A DNA stretch of 64,000 nucleotides from an uncultured Pelagibacteraceae bacterium (lineage in GTDB: Bacteria; Pseudomonadota; Alphaproteobacteria; Pelagibacterales; Pelagibacteraceae), in assembly GCA_902597675.1 (NCBI GenBank), contig CACJYR010000003.1:1-64000 (forward strand). The letters run 5' to 3'. Below the pieces are notes generated by a model, which had not been told where the DNA came from, searched no databases, and was given only the letters and a program-made list of their open reading frames with translations. Positions 45,456 through 54,347 of the stretch are shown here, one piece after another (within the stretch, counting starts at the first letter, position 1; each line of letters begins with the position of its first letter). The translations under genes were made by a program, and so were the position numbers.

Positions 45456-46985
45456 ATGAATTTAGTTAAGTCAACAGGGACTTTCGGTTTTTATACTATT
45501 ATCAGTAGATTACTTGGTTATTTAAGAGATGTTTTGATAGCGATCTTTCTTGGAACAAGTTTTTTAGCAGATGTATTTTTTGTAGCATTCAGAATACCTA
45601 ATACTTTTAGAAGATTATTTGCAGAAGGAACTTTTAATGCAGCTTTTATACCAAGTTACACTTCAGAATTAGTAAAAAAAAAAACTGGATCACAAAAATT
45701 TGCTAACGAAATTTTCAATTTATTATTTTTAGGACTATTGTTTTTAGTTTTAATTATAGAAATTTTCATGCCAGTTTTTGTAAGGTTAATAGCGCCAGGT
45801 TTTGTTGATAATTCAGAAAAAATTCAGTTAGCTGTTAATCTTACAAGGATAACTATGCCATTTTTAATGTTTGTGAGTCTATCTTCTTTTTTTGCTGCAA
45901 TTCTAAATTCTCACAATAAGTTTGCTGCGGCCTCTGCAGCTCCAATAATCCTTAATATAGTCTTGATTGGAATCTTATTTTTTGGAAAATTTCTTAACGA
46001 CGAACTAGTTTATTATTTATCATATGGAGTTTCTATTGCAGGATTATTACAACTTGTTTTTTTATATCAATTCGCGAAAAAATTTTATTCTATAAATCTT
46101 AAGTTTAATTTTAAAATTAATAATAAGGTTAAATTTTTTTTTAAAAAACTTTTACCCAGTATTTTTTCATCTGGTGTAACACAAATTAATATTCTTGTAG
46201 GTACTATAATTGCATCTTTCCAAGCTAGTGCCGTATCTTATCTATATTATGCTGATAGGATTTATCAAATAAACCTTGCAATCGCAGGAATTGCGATAGG
46301 CGTGGTTGTTCTGCCACAACTTTCAAAACATGTTTTCTTAAAAAAGAAAAATAAAATTCTTTTACTACAAAATAAAGCGCTTGAGCTTAGTATGTTTTTA
46401 AGTTTACCAGCTGCAGTTGCTTTAATTGTAGGATCAGAGCAAATTATCTCAGCATTATTTGGCTATGGTTCCTTTGATGAGCTGTCAGTGTCTAACTCGG
46501 CAAATGCACTATACTATTTTGGATTAGGATTACCTGCTTTTGCCTTAATTAAAGTATTTTCGACTTTTTTTTTCGCAAACCAGGATACCAAAACACCATT
46601 TTATATTTCATTATTTTCAGTAATTCTAAATATATTAATAAGTATTTATTTTTTTAGAGAAATTGGTTTTATAATCATTCCTATAGCCACGACAATTTCA
46701 TCATGGTTTAATGCAATAATATTATTTGTTTACTTAAAAAATAAAGATTTATTTAATTTTAATGAATTATTTTTCGCCAAATTAATAAAAATACTTCTGG
46801 CATCTATATTAATGGGAATATTTTTTAATTATTTAATTTTGTTTTTTCAAAATAAATTGATTTATGAATATAACTTTAAATCTTTTTATTTGATACTTTC
46901 AGCTTTTTTAAGTCTTATATTTTATTTGAGTTTTTCATTATTTATCAAAGCTTTCAAATATGGTGATATTAAACTAAAGTATTAA
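45456..46985 (+). CDS. murJ: lipid II flippase MurJ
   Basis: MurJ flips lipid II across the inner membrane for peptidoglycan synthesis. The 509-residue, roughly 14-helix MOP-family protein carries the MurJ motif [18 protein letters not shown] (~50-67) and [14 protein letters not shown] near the start with its charged cavity residues. trpS follows after two bases, an order seen in related genomes. Confidence 0.95.
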   Translation: MNLVKSTGTFGFYTIISRLLGYLRDVLIAIFLGTSFLADVFFVAFRIPNTFRRLFAEGTFNAAFIPSYTSELVKKKTGSQKFANEIFNLLFLGLLFLVLIIEIFMPVFVRLIAPGFVDNSEKIQLAVNLTRITMPFLMFVSLSSFFAAILNSHNKFAAASAAPIILNIVLIGILFFGKFLNDELVYYLSYGVSIAGLLQLVFLYQFAKKFYSINLKFNFKINNKVKFFFKKLLPSIFSSGVTQINILVGTIIASFQASAVSYLYYADRIYQINLAIAGIAIGVVVLPQLSKHVFLKKKNKILLLQNKALELSMFLSLPAAVALIVGSEQIISALFGYGSFDELSVSNSANALYYFGLGLPAFALIKVFSTFFFANQDTKTPFYISLFSVILNILISIYFFREIGFIIIPIATTISSWFNAIILFVYLKNKDLFNFNELFFAKLIKILLASILMGIFFNYLILFFQNKLIYEYNFKSFYLILSAFLSLIFYLSFSLFIKAFKYGDIKLKY

Positions 46986-46987
46986 CT

Positions 46988-47989
46988 ATGGGAAAAAAAA
47001 TTTTTTCAGGTGTTCAACCTACTGGAAACCTTCATCTTGGAAATTATTTGGGAGCAATCAAAAATTTTGTAAAACTTAACAATGAAGATCAAAATGAGTG
47101 TGTGTTCTGTGTTGTTGATCTTCATGCTATTACAGTTGCTCAAGATCCAAAAAAATTAAGAGATAATATATATGAAACTGTAGCAACTTTTATTGCTAGT
47201 GGCATTGATCCTAAAAAAAGTATTATCTTTAATCAATCAAGAGTGAGTGCTCATTCAGAAACAGCCTGGATATTAAGTTGTGTTGCTAGAATGGGATGGC
47301 TAAATAGAATGACCCAATTTAAGGAGAAAGCTGGAAAAGATAAAGAAAAAGCTAGTATTGGTCTTTATTCTTATCCTGTTTTGATGGCTGCAGATATTTT
47401 GTTATATGACACAACCCATGTGCCTGTTGGAGATGATCAAAAGCAACATTTGGAACTTTGTCGAGATATAGCTCAAAAATTCAATAATGATTTCAATGCT
47501 GACAATTTTTTTAAAATTCCTGAGCCATTAATTCAAAAAGAGTTTTCAAGAATTATGAGCTTGAGAGATGGTACAAAAAAAATGAGTAAATCTGAATTAT
47601 CAGATCTGAGCAGGATAAATTTAACAGATGATAAAGAACAAATAATAAATAAAATCAAAAAAGCAAAAACTGATACTTTGCCATTACCATCCGCTAGTGC
47701 AGATTTAGAAAAAAGACCCGAAGCAAAGAATTTGATGGGTATTTATTCTAGTTTAATGGATGTAAGTTTAGAGGATACAATAAATAAATTTTCTGGAAAA
47801 AATTTCTCAGAACTAAAAGAAAATTTATCACAAGTTATGGTTGATAAAATTTATCCAATATCTTTGGAAATTAAAAAGTTATTAAGTGAAAAACAATATT
47901 TAGATAAAATACTATTAGAGGGAACTCAAAAAGCAGATAAAATAGCTTCGGAAAAGGTAAAAAAAATCCAAGAACTTGTTGGTTTTTAG
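46988..47989 (+). CDS. trpS: tryptophanyl-tRNA synthetase
   Basis: TrpS charges tRNA-Trp. The class I HIGH-type motif is in [15 protein letters not shown] and the KMSKS loop in [28 protein letters not shown] is typical of the dimer interface. 333 residues. It is cotranscribed with murJ (2-base gap). A 52-base gap follows, with TATATA (48030-48035) probably serving the next gene. Confidence 0.97.
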   Translation: MGKKIFSGVQPTGNLHLGNYLGAIKNFVKLNNEDQNECVFCVVDLHAITVAQDPKKLRDNIYETVATFIASGIDPKKSIIFNQSRVSAHSETAWILSCVARMGWLNRMTQFKEKAGKDKEKASIGLYSYPVLMAADILLYDTTHVPVGDDQKQHLELCRDIAQKFNNDFNADNFFKIPEPLIQKEFSRIMSLRDGTKKMSKSELSDLSRINLTDDKEQIINKIKKAKTDTLPLPSASADLEKRPEAKNLMGIYSSLMDVSLEDTINKFSGKNFSELKENLSQVMVDKIYPISLEIKKLLSEKQYLDKILLEGTQKADKIASEKVKKIQELVGF

Positions 47990-48041
47990 GATTTTTTTAT
48001 TAACAAGTTTAATTTTTACAATTATTGATTATATATAAATC

Positions 48042-48581
48042 ATGTTTGTTCAAACTGAAATAACGCCGAACCCAAATTCTTTAAAATTCTTACCAGGTAA
48101 GAATGTTTCAAATAATGGGTCATTTGAAATTACACAAAAGGATCAAACTAATAATGAATTAGTTAAAAATTTGCTCTCCATAAATGGTGTTGAAGGCATT
48201 TTTCTAGGTAAAGATTTTATCTCAATAAATAAATATGATGACACATCATGGGATGAAATTAAACATATAGTAATTTCTTTAATCAATGATTTTTACTCTA
48301 GCGGAAAAGAGTGTGTTGTTGAAAATACCTTAATTGAAAATAATGAAAATTTAAAAGATATAGAAAAAAAAATAGTTAAAATATTAGATGAAAAAATCAG
48401 ACCTGCAGTTGCGAAAGATGGTGGAGATATTAAATTCAAAGAGTTTAAAGATGGTATTGTTAAAGTGCAGCTCCAAGGGAGTTGTTCAGGTTGTCCAAGT
48501 TCAACTATGACATTAAAACAAGGTGTGCAAAATCTTCTTTGTCACTATCTACCAGAAGTTAAGAAGGTTGAGGCTCTTTAA
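48042..48581 (+). CDS. Nfu-type iron-sulfur scaffold/carrier
   Basis: Nfu proteins carry [4Fe-4S] clusters to target enzymes. The N-terminal Nfu domain (TEITPNPNSLKFLPGKNV) and C-terminal NifU-like domain with the cluster-binding GSCSGCPSSTM (CxxC) are both present; 179 residues is typical. The probable -10 (TATATA) is seven bases before the ATG with no Shine-Dalgarno, so this mRNA may be leaderless. Confidence 0.95.
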   Translation: MFVQTEITPNPNSLKFLPGKNVSNNGSFEITQKDQTNNELVKNLLSINGVEGIFLGKDFISINKYDDTSWDEIKHIVISLINDFYSSGKECVVENTLIENNENLKDIEKKIVKILDEKIRPAVAKDGGDIKFKEFKDGIVKVQLQGSCSGCPSSTMTLKQGVQNLLCHYLPEVKKVEAL

Positions 48582-49730
48582 ATGTTTAAATTTAAATTAA
48601 AAAACCTAAAATTTTTAAACCATTTGATTTTTTTTAAGTCAAAATTTTATTTTGTTAGAATGAGAAGAAAGAACTTAAAAATGTTTAAGTTTTTTGATGA
48701 CAGACGAATTGGAGCAATTCCAAGAATATTTTTAACAAGTATTTTTGTTGTATTTTCGTTCTATCATATTCCATCAATAATTAATTTTGCTAATAAGCAA
48801 CTTTTAGAAGATCAAGAATTTCAAAACAATTCAAAAGCTATACTAGCTTATACACTTAATAAAAAAGAGGGTGTTGAAGCTGATGGAGGAGATTTAAATG
48901 AAAAAGATTTGTTAATCGATATTTTCAGTCTAAACGATCTTGAAACAGACACAGTAAGATTAAATGCGTCTACAATTAAGCAATTATTTCAAGACACCAA
49001 TTATAAACTAGATGATGTAAGGGAAACAAAGTTAGTTAAGCCTGTCGCCTTAACTTTACTTCCCGGTGAAATTAAAATGATCGAAAGCACCAAGAAAAGA
49101 AAAGAGTTCTTTATTCAAATCGTTTTACCTTTAGTTTTAAAAGAAAATAATAATATTAGATTAGATAGGAAGACTTTATTTAAAATTATAAATAAAAGCA
49201 ATAATAGTAAATTAGAAAAAAAATGGCTTGAAAAAAAATATAAACAATATGGAGTAACATCTAAAGATTTAACAACACTTAAAATCAGAATGGATGAAGT
49301 ACCAGTTTCTTTAGCACTTGCTCAAGCTGCAAAAGAAACAGGATGGGGAACATCAAGATTTGCACAAGAGGGTAATGCACTTTTTGGGCAATGGACTTGG
49401 TCTGGTGAGGGCCTAAAACCTAAAGAGGCTGATGAGAGTAAGGGTCATAAAGTTATGAAATTTAATGTATTACAGGCCTCAGTTAGAGCTTATCAAAGAA
49501 ATTTAAATACCCATCGATCATATAAAAATTTTAGATTAGCAAGAGCACATTTAAGAGATAATAATCAACCTTTAGATAGTTTAATTCTTTCTCAATTTCT
49601 AAAAAATTATGCTGAAACAGGAAATCAATATGTGGAAGTTTTGCAAAAAATTATTAATCAAAACAATTTAAAAGATTTTGATGATGCTAAGTTACTTCCT
49701 TCAAGTAAAGAGCTTGAAAGTTTAATTTAA
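48582..49730 (+). CDS. Bax-like glucosaminidase-domain membrane protein
   Basis: A peptidoglycan hydrolase of the Bax/FlgJ glucosaminidase group. After a basic N-terminus comes one membrane segment (about 45-66, RIFLTSIFVVFSFYHIPSIINF quoted in part), then a linker and the glucosaminidase domain (~235-345) with catalytic Glu in AAKETGWGTSRFA and NALFGQWTWSGEGL. The start is uncertain: ATGs at 48582, 48660 and 48681 all keep the membrane anchor. It abuts nfu and overlaps the deacetylase tail by 4 bases. Confidence 0.88.
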   Translation: MFKFKLKNLKFLNHLIFFKSKFYFVRMRRKNLKMFKFFDDRRIGAIPRIFLTSIFVVFSFYHIPSIINFANKQLLEDQEFQNNSKAILAYTLNKKEGVEADGGDLNEKDLLIDIFSLNDLETDTVRLNASTIKQLFQDTNYKLDDVRETKLVKPVALTLLPGEIKMIESTKKRKEFFIQIVLPLVLKENNNIRLDRKTLFKIINKSNNSKLEKKWLEKKYKQYGVTSKDLTTLKIRMDEVPVSLALAQAAKETGWGTSRFAQEGNALFGQWTWSGEGLKPKEADESKGHKVMKFNVLQASVRAYQRNLNTHRSYKNFRLARAHLRDNNQPLDSLILSQFLKNYAETGNQYVEVLQKIINQNNLKDFDDAKLLPSSKELESLI

Positions 49731-50788
49731 TTTTCCATTATAACAAACTGGGTTCCAAACCAACGCCACTTGCCATCATCATTTAAGGAACAATTTATTC
49801 TTCCACGTCTTGGTAAAAATTTAGACTCGAAATTGATATAAAGAATATTTTTTTCGAATACTAAATTTGGTTTACCCCATGAACCACCATCATTTGAATA
49901 ACAATTGATATTTTTAATATTTTTTTGATTATCAAAAAATTCCACAATCAATTTAGGAGGATTATCATTATTTTCTAATTTTTTTTCTACTGGTTTAAGA
50001 GATTTGTACTCTAGAGGATTATAATTTATTAGTGAGTTAAATCGTTTTAAATCTCCATACTTTTCATTTATTGGAAATCTCGGTAATTCAAATTTATCTT
50101 TATTGTTATCAATTATTCCAGAGTGTTGTCCAAAAGCAATTTCAAAATTTTTTGATATATAATTTTTCATATAGAGAGAATATTCACCAAAAGGATATGA
50201 AAATATTGGTGGTACATATCCTAGTTTATCTTTAAAAATTTCAGTTGCTGTTTCTATATCGTTTATGAATTCTTTTTCTGTCATATCAATTAAATATTCG
50301 TGTGTATGTGAATGGTGTCCTATATAGCCTATATCGGAGTCATCAATTTCTTTAATTTCATCCCAAGTCATATACCCTTTTTTACCCACAGGTTCAGTAG
50401 ATACAAATAAGATGAATGGAATTTTATTTTTTTTTAGATACGGCCAAGCCTCATTATAAAATGACTTAAATCCATCATCAATTGTAATTAAAATTTTCTT
50501 ACTCTTTTTTACTTTATTAAATTCATTTAAAAAATTGTTAGGGTCATAAAATTTATACCCTTTATTTTTAATGATTTTCATTTGCTCATCAAACATATCC
50601 ATTCTTATATTTGTTGATGGATATTTATTTTCATTAAATCGATGATACATCAATGATAAAACACCACTGTCCCTAGAATAAGATTTGATATTATTCTCTT
50701 GTGAAATAGAGTCAACTAGAAAAATAAATTGTAAAATGAATAAGCTAATTATAGACGCCGCTAAAGATAAAATTTTTTTAATGATCAT
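49727..50788 (-). CDS. secreted polysaccharide deacetylase
   Basis: A NodB-type deacetylase of 353 residues with an N-terminal signal (MIIKKILSLAASIISLFIL...). Metal and catalytic motifs are visible: MYHRF, TIDDGF (Asp-Asp) and HHSHTHEYL (His-x3-His), and the FSYPFGEYS arginine/proline motif. The ~90-residue C-terminal extension (GSWGKPNLVF ... WRWFGTQF) is unassigned. Substrate could be peptidoglycan or exopolysaccharide. Its 5' end overlaps the divergent tsaB by 53 bases. Confidence 0.88.
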   Translation of the reverse strand: MIIKKILSLAASIISLFILQFIFLVDSISQENNIKSYSRDSGVLSLMYHRFNENKYPSTNIRMDMFDEQMKIIKNKGYKFYDPNNFLNEFNKVKKSKKILITIDDGFKSFYNEAWPYLKKNKIPFILFVSTEPVGKKGYMTWDEIKEIDDSDIGYIGHHSHTHEYLIDMTEKEFINDIETATEIFKDKLGYVPPIFSYPFGEYSLYMKNYISKNFEIAFGQHSGIIDNNKDKFELPRFPINEKYGDLKRFNSLINYNPLEYKSLKPVEKKLENNDNPPKLIVEFFDNQKNIKNINCYSNDGGSWGKPNLVFEKNILYINFESKFLPRRGRINCSLNDDGKWRWFGTQFVIMEN

Positions 50789-51122
50789 TAATAATGATAT
50801 TAATTACAGCATTACACATGAAAATTCCAAAATAAATTATGAAAAATTATCAATTCTAATTAATGATTTTTTAAATAAAAAAAATTTAGATTTAGATAAA
50901 GTTTCTCAAATTTATGTAAATCGAGGTCCAGGAAGTTTTGCGGGGATAAGAAATTCTTTATCAGTTGTTAAAGCTTTTCATTTAGCTAATAAAATTGATT
51001 ATTATTGTTATAGTTTAGAGGATTTTAGTGAAAAAAATGAGGTTAAATACGAAAATATCCCAAAACTTTGCGATAAATTGAAAGTTGAAAAAAATTTGAT
51101 AAATCCTATTTATTTGAGTTAA
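50736..51122 (+). CDS. tsaB: truncated TsaB-like protein (t6A tRNA modification)
   Basis: TsaB is the scaffold partner of TsaD in making t6A37 on tRNA. ATG 50736 gives MNKLIIDAAKDKIFLMII, the family start (the track start adds 17 residues). The dimer motif VNRGPGSFAGIRNSLSVVKA is intact. At 128 residues it has only the first ASKHA half; bacterial TsaB is usually ~200-230. The stop is clean and fur follows after 8 bases, so it looks like a naturally shortened form, not a frameshift. rimI, often next, is absent. Confidence 0.85.
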   Translation: MNKLIIDAAKDKIFLMIINNDINYSITHENSKINYEKLSILINDFLNKKNLDLDKVSQIYVNRGPGSFAGIRNSLSVVKAFHLANKIDYYCYSLEDFSEKNEVKYENIPKLCDKLKVEKNLINPIYLS

Positions 51123-51130
51123 AATCAATT

Positions 51131-51568
51131 ATGTCAGATACAATTGAACAACAATGTTTATCTAAAGGGGTAAAATTAACTGAACAGAGGCGAATTATTG
51201 CAAAGGTTATTTCAGAGTCAAAAGCCGCTTATGGCGAGTCTGATCATCCAGATGTTGATGAGTTATATAGTCGTGTATCAAAAATTGATCCAAAAATAAG
51301 CATAGCCACAGTTTATAGGACAGTTAAGCTTTTCGAAGAAGCAGGAATTTTAACTAAACATGATTTTAAAGGTGGTAAGGCTAGATATGAAGCAATGATA
51401 GAGAGTCATCATGATCATTTGATTGATATAAAATCTGGTGAAATAATTGAATTTGTGGATGAAGAAATTGAAGAGTTGCAAAAAAAAGTTGCAAAAAAAT
51501 ATGGTTATAAGTTAGTAGACCATAAACTTGAGTTATATGGTGTCAAAGTAAACTCAAAAGATGAATAA
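51131..51568 (+). CDS. Fur-family metal-dependent regulator
   Basis: A 145-residue Fur-superfamily repressor. The winged helix has KLTEQRRIIAKVI and ISIATVYRTVKLFEEAGI; the metal site is in ESHHDHLIDIKSGEIIEF. C-terminal zinc cysteines of E. coli Fur are missing, as in the alphaproteobacterial Fur/Mur group, so it may sense iron or manganese. It overlaps miaB by 8 bases. Confidence 0.92.
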   Translation: MSDTIEQQCLSKGVKLTEQRRIIAKVISESKAAYGESDHPDVDELYSRVSKIDPKISIATVYRTVKLFEEAGILTKHDFKGGKARYEAMIESHHDHLIDIKSGEIIEFVDEEIEELQKKVAKKYGYKLVDHKLELYGVKVNSKDE

Positions 51569-52889
51569 AAAGATATTTATCAAAACTTTCGGTTGTCAAA
51601 TGAACGAATATGACACTAACAGAATATTTGATACCGTGAGAGAAATAGGTTTTGTAAAAACTGAAAATCTAGATGAGTCTAATTGTTATCTACTCAACAC
51701 GTGCCATATTCGGGATAAAGCTAAAGAAAAAGTTTATCATGAGATTGGACGGGTTAAAAAAAATTTTAGATCACGAAAAAAACCAATCGTTATAGTTGCT
51801 GGATGTGTTGCTCAGGCTGAAAATGATGAAATGATCAAAAGGGAACCCTATATTGACATCGTGATTGGACCGCAAGCCTATCATAAAATAAATGACAAAA
51901 TTGAAGAATTTTTATCCAAACAAAAAAAAATAGATGAAACCGAATTTGATGCTATTACAAAATTTGATTATTTAGATAATATTAAGAATTCATCAAAAAA
52001 AATTTCATCATTTTTAACTATTCAAGAGGGCTGTGATAAATTTTGCCATTTCTGTGTAGTACCATTTACAAGGGGTCCAGAATATTCAAGACCTTTCAAA
52101 AAAATATTAGTAGAAGCAGAGAATTTGTCAGAAAATGGAGTTCGTGAAATAATACTACTAGGTCAAAATGTTAATGCTTATAATTACGAAAATTATAGAT
52201 TGTCAGATTTAATTTTAGAAATAGAAAAGTTGGATGGAATTAAAAGAATTAGATATACAACTTCTCACCCAAGGGATATGACAGAAGATCTTATCAATGT
52301 ATATGGTGTTTCAAAGAAGTTAATGCCTTTAGTTCACCTGCCTGTTCAAAGTGGATCTGATAAAATCTTAAAGTCAATGAATAGAAAACATCAAATAAGT
52401 GATTATGTTAATACTTACGAAAAACTTCAAAAAATTAACCCAAAAATAAAGTTTTCGAGTGATTTTATAATTGCTTATCCGGGTGAGGATGAGAAGGACT
52501 TTAATGAAACATGTGATTTAATTAAAAAGATTGAATTTATAAATTCTTTTTCTTTCATATTTAGTCCAAGACCAGGAACAGCTGCAGCAAATTTTGAGTT
52601 AATTGATAAAAAAATTTCACTTACAAGATTAGAAAAAGCTCAAAAACAATTATTTACCAATCAAATTAATATGAATAAATCGCTTGAGGGTAAAGAAATA
52701 GATGTTTTAGTTGAAAATAAAATAGATGGTGGCACAAAGTTTTTTGGTCGATCAGAATATATGACTTCAGTTATTTTTGATGGTAATGATTTAGATATGG
52801 GAAATGTTATAAAAGTAAAAATAAATCGTAGTAATCAAAATACATTGTTTGGTAAAAGCTTAGATAATTCAAAACAGAGAGTGGCTTAA
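51561..52889 (+). CDS. miaB: tRNA-2-methylthio-N6-dimethylallyladenosine synthase MiaB
   Basis: MiaB is a radical-SAM methylthiotransferase acting on i6A37 of tRNA. Cys of the N-terminal auxiliary cluster are in FGCQMNEYDT, LNTCHIRDKA and GCVAQAE; the radical-SAM CxxxCxxC is GCDKFCHFC; a TRAM domain ends the 442 residues. It overlaps fur and is 2 bases before phoH. Confidence 0.97.
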   Translation: MNKKIFIKTFGCQMNEYDTNRIFDTVREIGFVKTENLDESNCYLLNTCHIRDKAKEKVYHEIGRVKKNFRSRKKPIVIVAGCVAQAENDEMIKREPYIDIVIGPQAYHKINDKIEEFLSKQKKIDETEFDAITKFDYLDNIKNSSKKISSFLTIQEGCDKFCHFCVVPFTRGPEYSRPFKKILVEAENLSENGVREIILLGQNVNAYNYENYRLSDLILEIEKLDGIKRIRYTTSHPRDMTEDLINVYGVSKKLMPLVHLPVQSGSDKILKSMNRKHQISDYVNTYEKLQKINPKIKFSSDFIIAYPGEDEKDFNETCDLIKKIEFINSFSFIFSPRPGTAAANFELIDKKISLTRLEKAQKQLFTNQINMNKSLEGKEIDVLVENKIDGGTKFFGRSEYMTSVIFDGNDLDMGNVIKVKINRSNQNTLFGKSLDNSKQRVA

Positions 52890-52891
52890 GT

Positions 52892-53893
52892 TTGAGTAAT
52901 ACTATTAAAAAAGATTTTAATTCATCACTAAAATTTGTTTATTCAGAAAATAATTCAATTAGCGTAATTTTTCATGAAAATGATCTTCTAATGGGAGTAG
53001 TTGGTGAATTTAATCAAAATTTGAAAGAATTAGAAAAAATAACTGAGTCAAGCATTTATTCTAGAGGAAACTCAATTTTGATCAAATCGACTTCTGAAAA
53101 AAATGAAATTTTAAAAAATGCAATTCAATTTCTTGCAAATCAATTTAAAAATAATGGTAGTATAGAACAAAAAGATATTTTATCCTCAGTAGATCAATTT
53201 ATGATAAATGAAAAAGTAAAAAATACCAACGTTACTGATATAATCAAAACTCCAAAAAAATCTATAATTCCAAGATCAGAAAAACAAAAAGAGTATGTTA
53301 GAGCGTTGAGACATAATGAAATAATAATATCCGCTGGACCTGCTGGTACAGGAAAAACCTTTCTTGCTGTTGCTGTAGGTTTAACAATGTTGTTAGAAAA
53401 AAAAATAGAGAGGATTATACTTTCTAGACCTGCGGTTGAGGCAGGTGAGAGATTAGGATTCCTGCCAGGGGATATGAAAGAGAAAGTTGATCCATATCTA
53501 CGTCCTTTGTATGACTCTTTGTATGATCTGTTTCATTTTGAAAAAATTCAGAGAATGATAGAAATTGGTGACATTGAAATCGCTCCTTTAGCTTTTATGA
53601 GAGGAAGAACTTTAAAAAATTCTTTTGCAATTTTAGATGAAGCTCAAAATGCCACTGATACGCAAATAAAAATGTTTCTTACTAGGATAGGTGAAAATTC
53701 AAAAATAGTTGTCAATGGTGATCCTACCCAAATAGATTTACCTAACAAAAAAATGTCAGGTTTAGAAAGATCAAAAAAGATATTATCACATTTAAATGAG
53801 ATTGCAGTTATAGACTTTGATCATTCAGATGTTGTGAGGCATCCCTTAGTTTCAAAAATTGTGAAAGCGTACAACAATAATGATCAAAGTTAA
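52892..53893 (+). CDS. PhoH-like ATPase
   Basis: A PhoH-family P-loop protein (often PhoL/YbeZ), linked with YbeY to rRNA handling. Walker A AGPAGTGKTFLAVAVG is at ~149-164, Walker B FAILDEAQNA later, and an N-terminal KH-like domain (to ~120) precedes. The likely start is TTG 52892, two bases after miaB. It overlaps ybeY by 14 bases. Confidence 0.93.
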   Translation: MSNTIKKDFNSSLKFVYSENNSISVIFHENDLLMGVVGEFNQNLKELEKITESSIYSRGNSILIKSTSEKNEILKNAIQFLANQFKNNGSIEQKDILSSVDQFMINEKVKNTNVTDIIKTPKKSIIPRSEKQKEYVRALRHNEIIISAGPAGTGKTFLAVAVGLTMLLEKKIERIILSRPAVEAGERLGFLPGDMKEKVDPYLRPLYDSLYDLFHFEKIQRMIEIGDIEIAPLAFMRGRTLKNSFAILDEAQNATDTQIKMFLTRIGENSKIVVNGDPTQIDLPNKKMSGLERSKKILSHLNEIAVIDFDHSDVVRHPLVSKIVKAYNNNDQS

Positions 53894-54347
53894 TGTGCTT
53901 TCAGAAGAAAATTCTTGGTCAAAAAAGATAAAAAAAAAAGAATTATTTTTTAATAAAATATGTAATAAATTCCCAAAAAAATATAGATTTATCAACAAAA
54001 AAATCTATCTAACTCTACTACTATCAAATAATAAAACAATTAAAACTTTAAACAAAAAATTTAGAAATAAGGATAAACATACCGATGTACTTTCTTTTCC
54101 ATTTAATAAAAAACAAAAAAAATTAAAAGAAAACTATCTTGGTGATATAATTATAAGTTTTAATTATATGAACAAGCCGAAAAATTTAGACAATTATGAA
54201 TTTAAAATAAAAACAATAAAAATTTTTATACATGGTTTTCTACATTTATTGGGTCATGATCATCAAAAAAGTAAAGAGTACAAACAGATGTTAAATGAAG
54301 AAAAAAAAATTTTTAGATCTATAGAAAAAACTTCCATTTTAAATTGA
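53880..54347 (+). CDS. ybeY: endoribonuclease YbeY
   Basis: YbeY is a single-strand RNase for 16S rRNA 3'-end maturation. The zinc motif HGFLHLLGHDH carries the three metal His; DKHTDVLSFPF precedes it. 155 residues, very Lys-rich. It overlaps phoH (14 bases) and lnt (4 bases, TTGA). A corC-like gene often follows ybeY in alphaproteobacteria but not here. Confidence 0.94.
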   Translation: MIKVNVLSEENSWSKKIKKKELFFNKICNKFPKKYRFINKKIYLTLLLSNNKTIKTLNKKFRNKDKHTDVLSFPFNKKQKKLKENYLGDIIISFNYMNKPKNLDNYEFKIKTIKIFIHGFLHLLGHDHQKSKEYKQMLNEEKKIFRSIEKTSILN

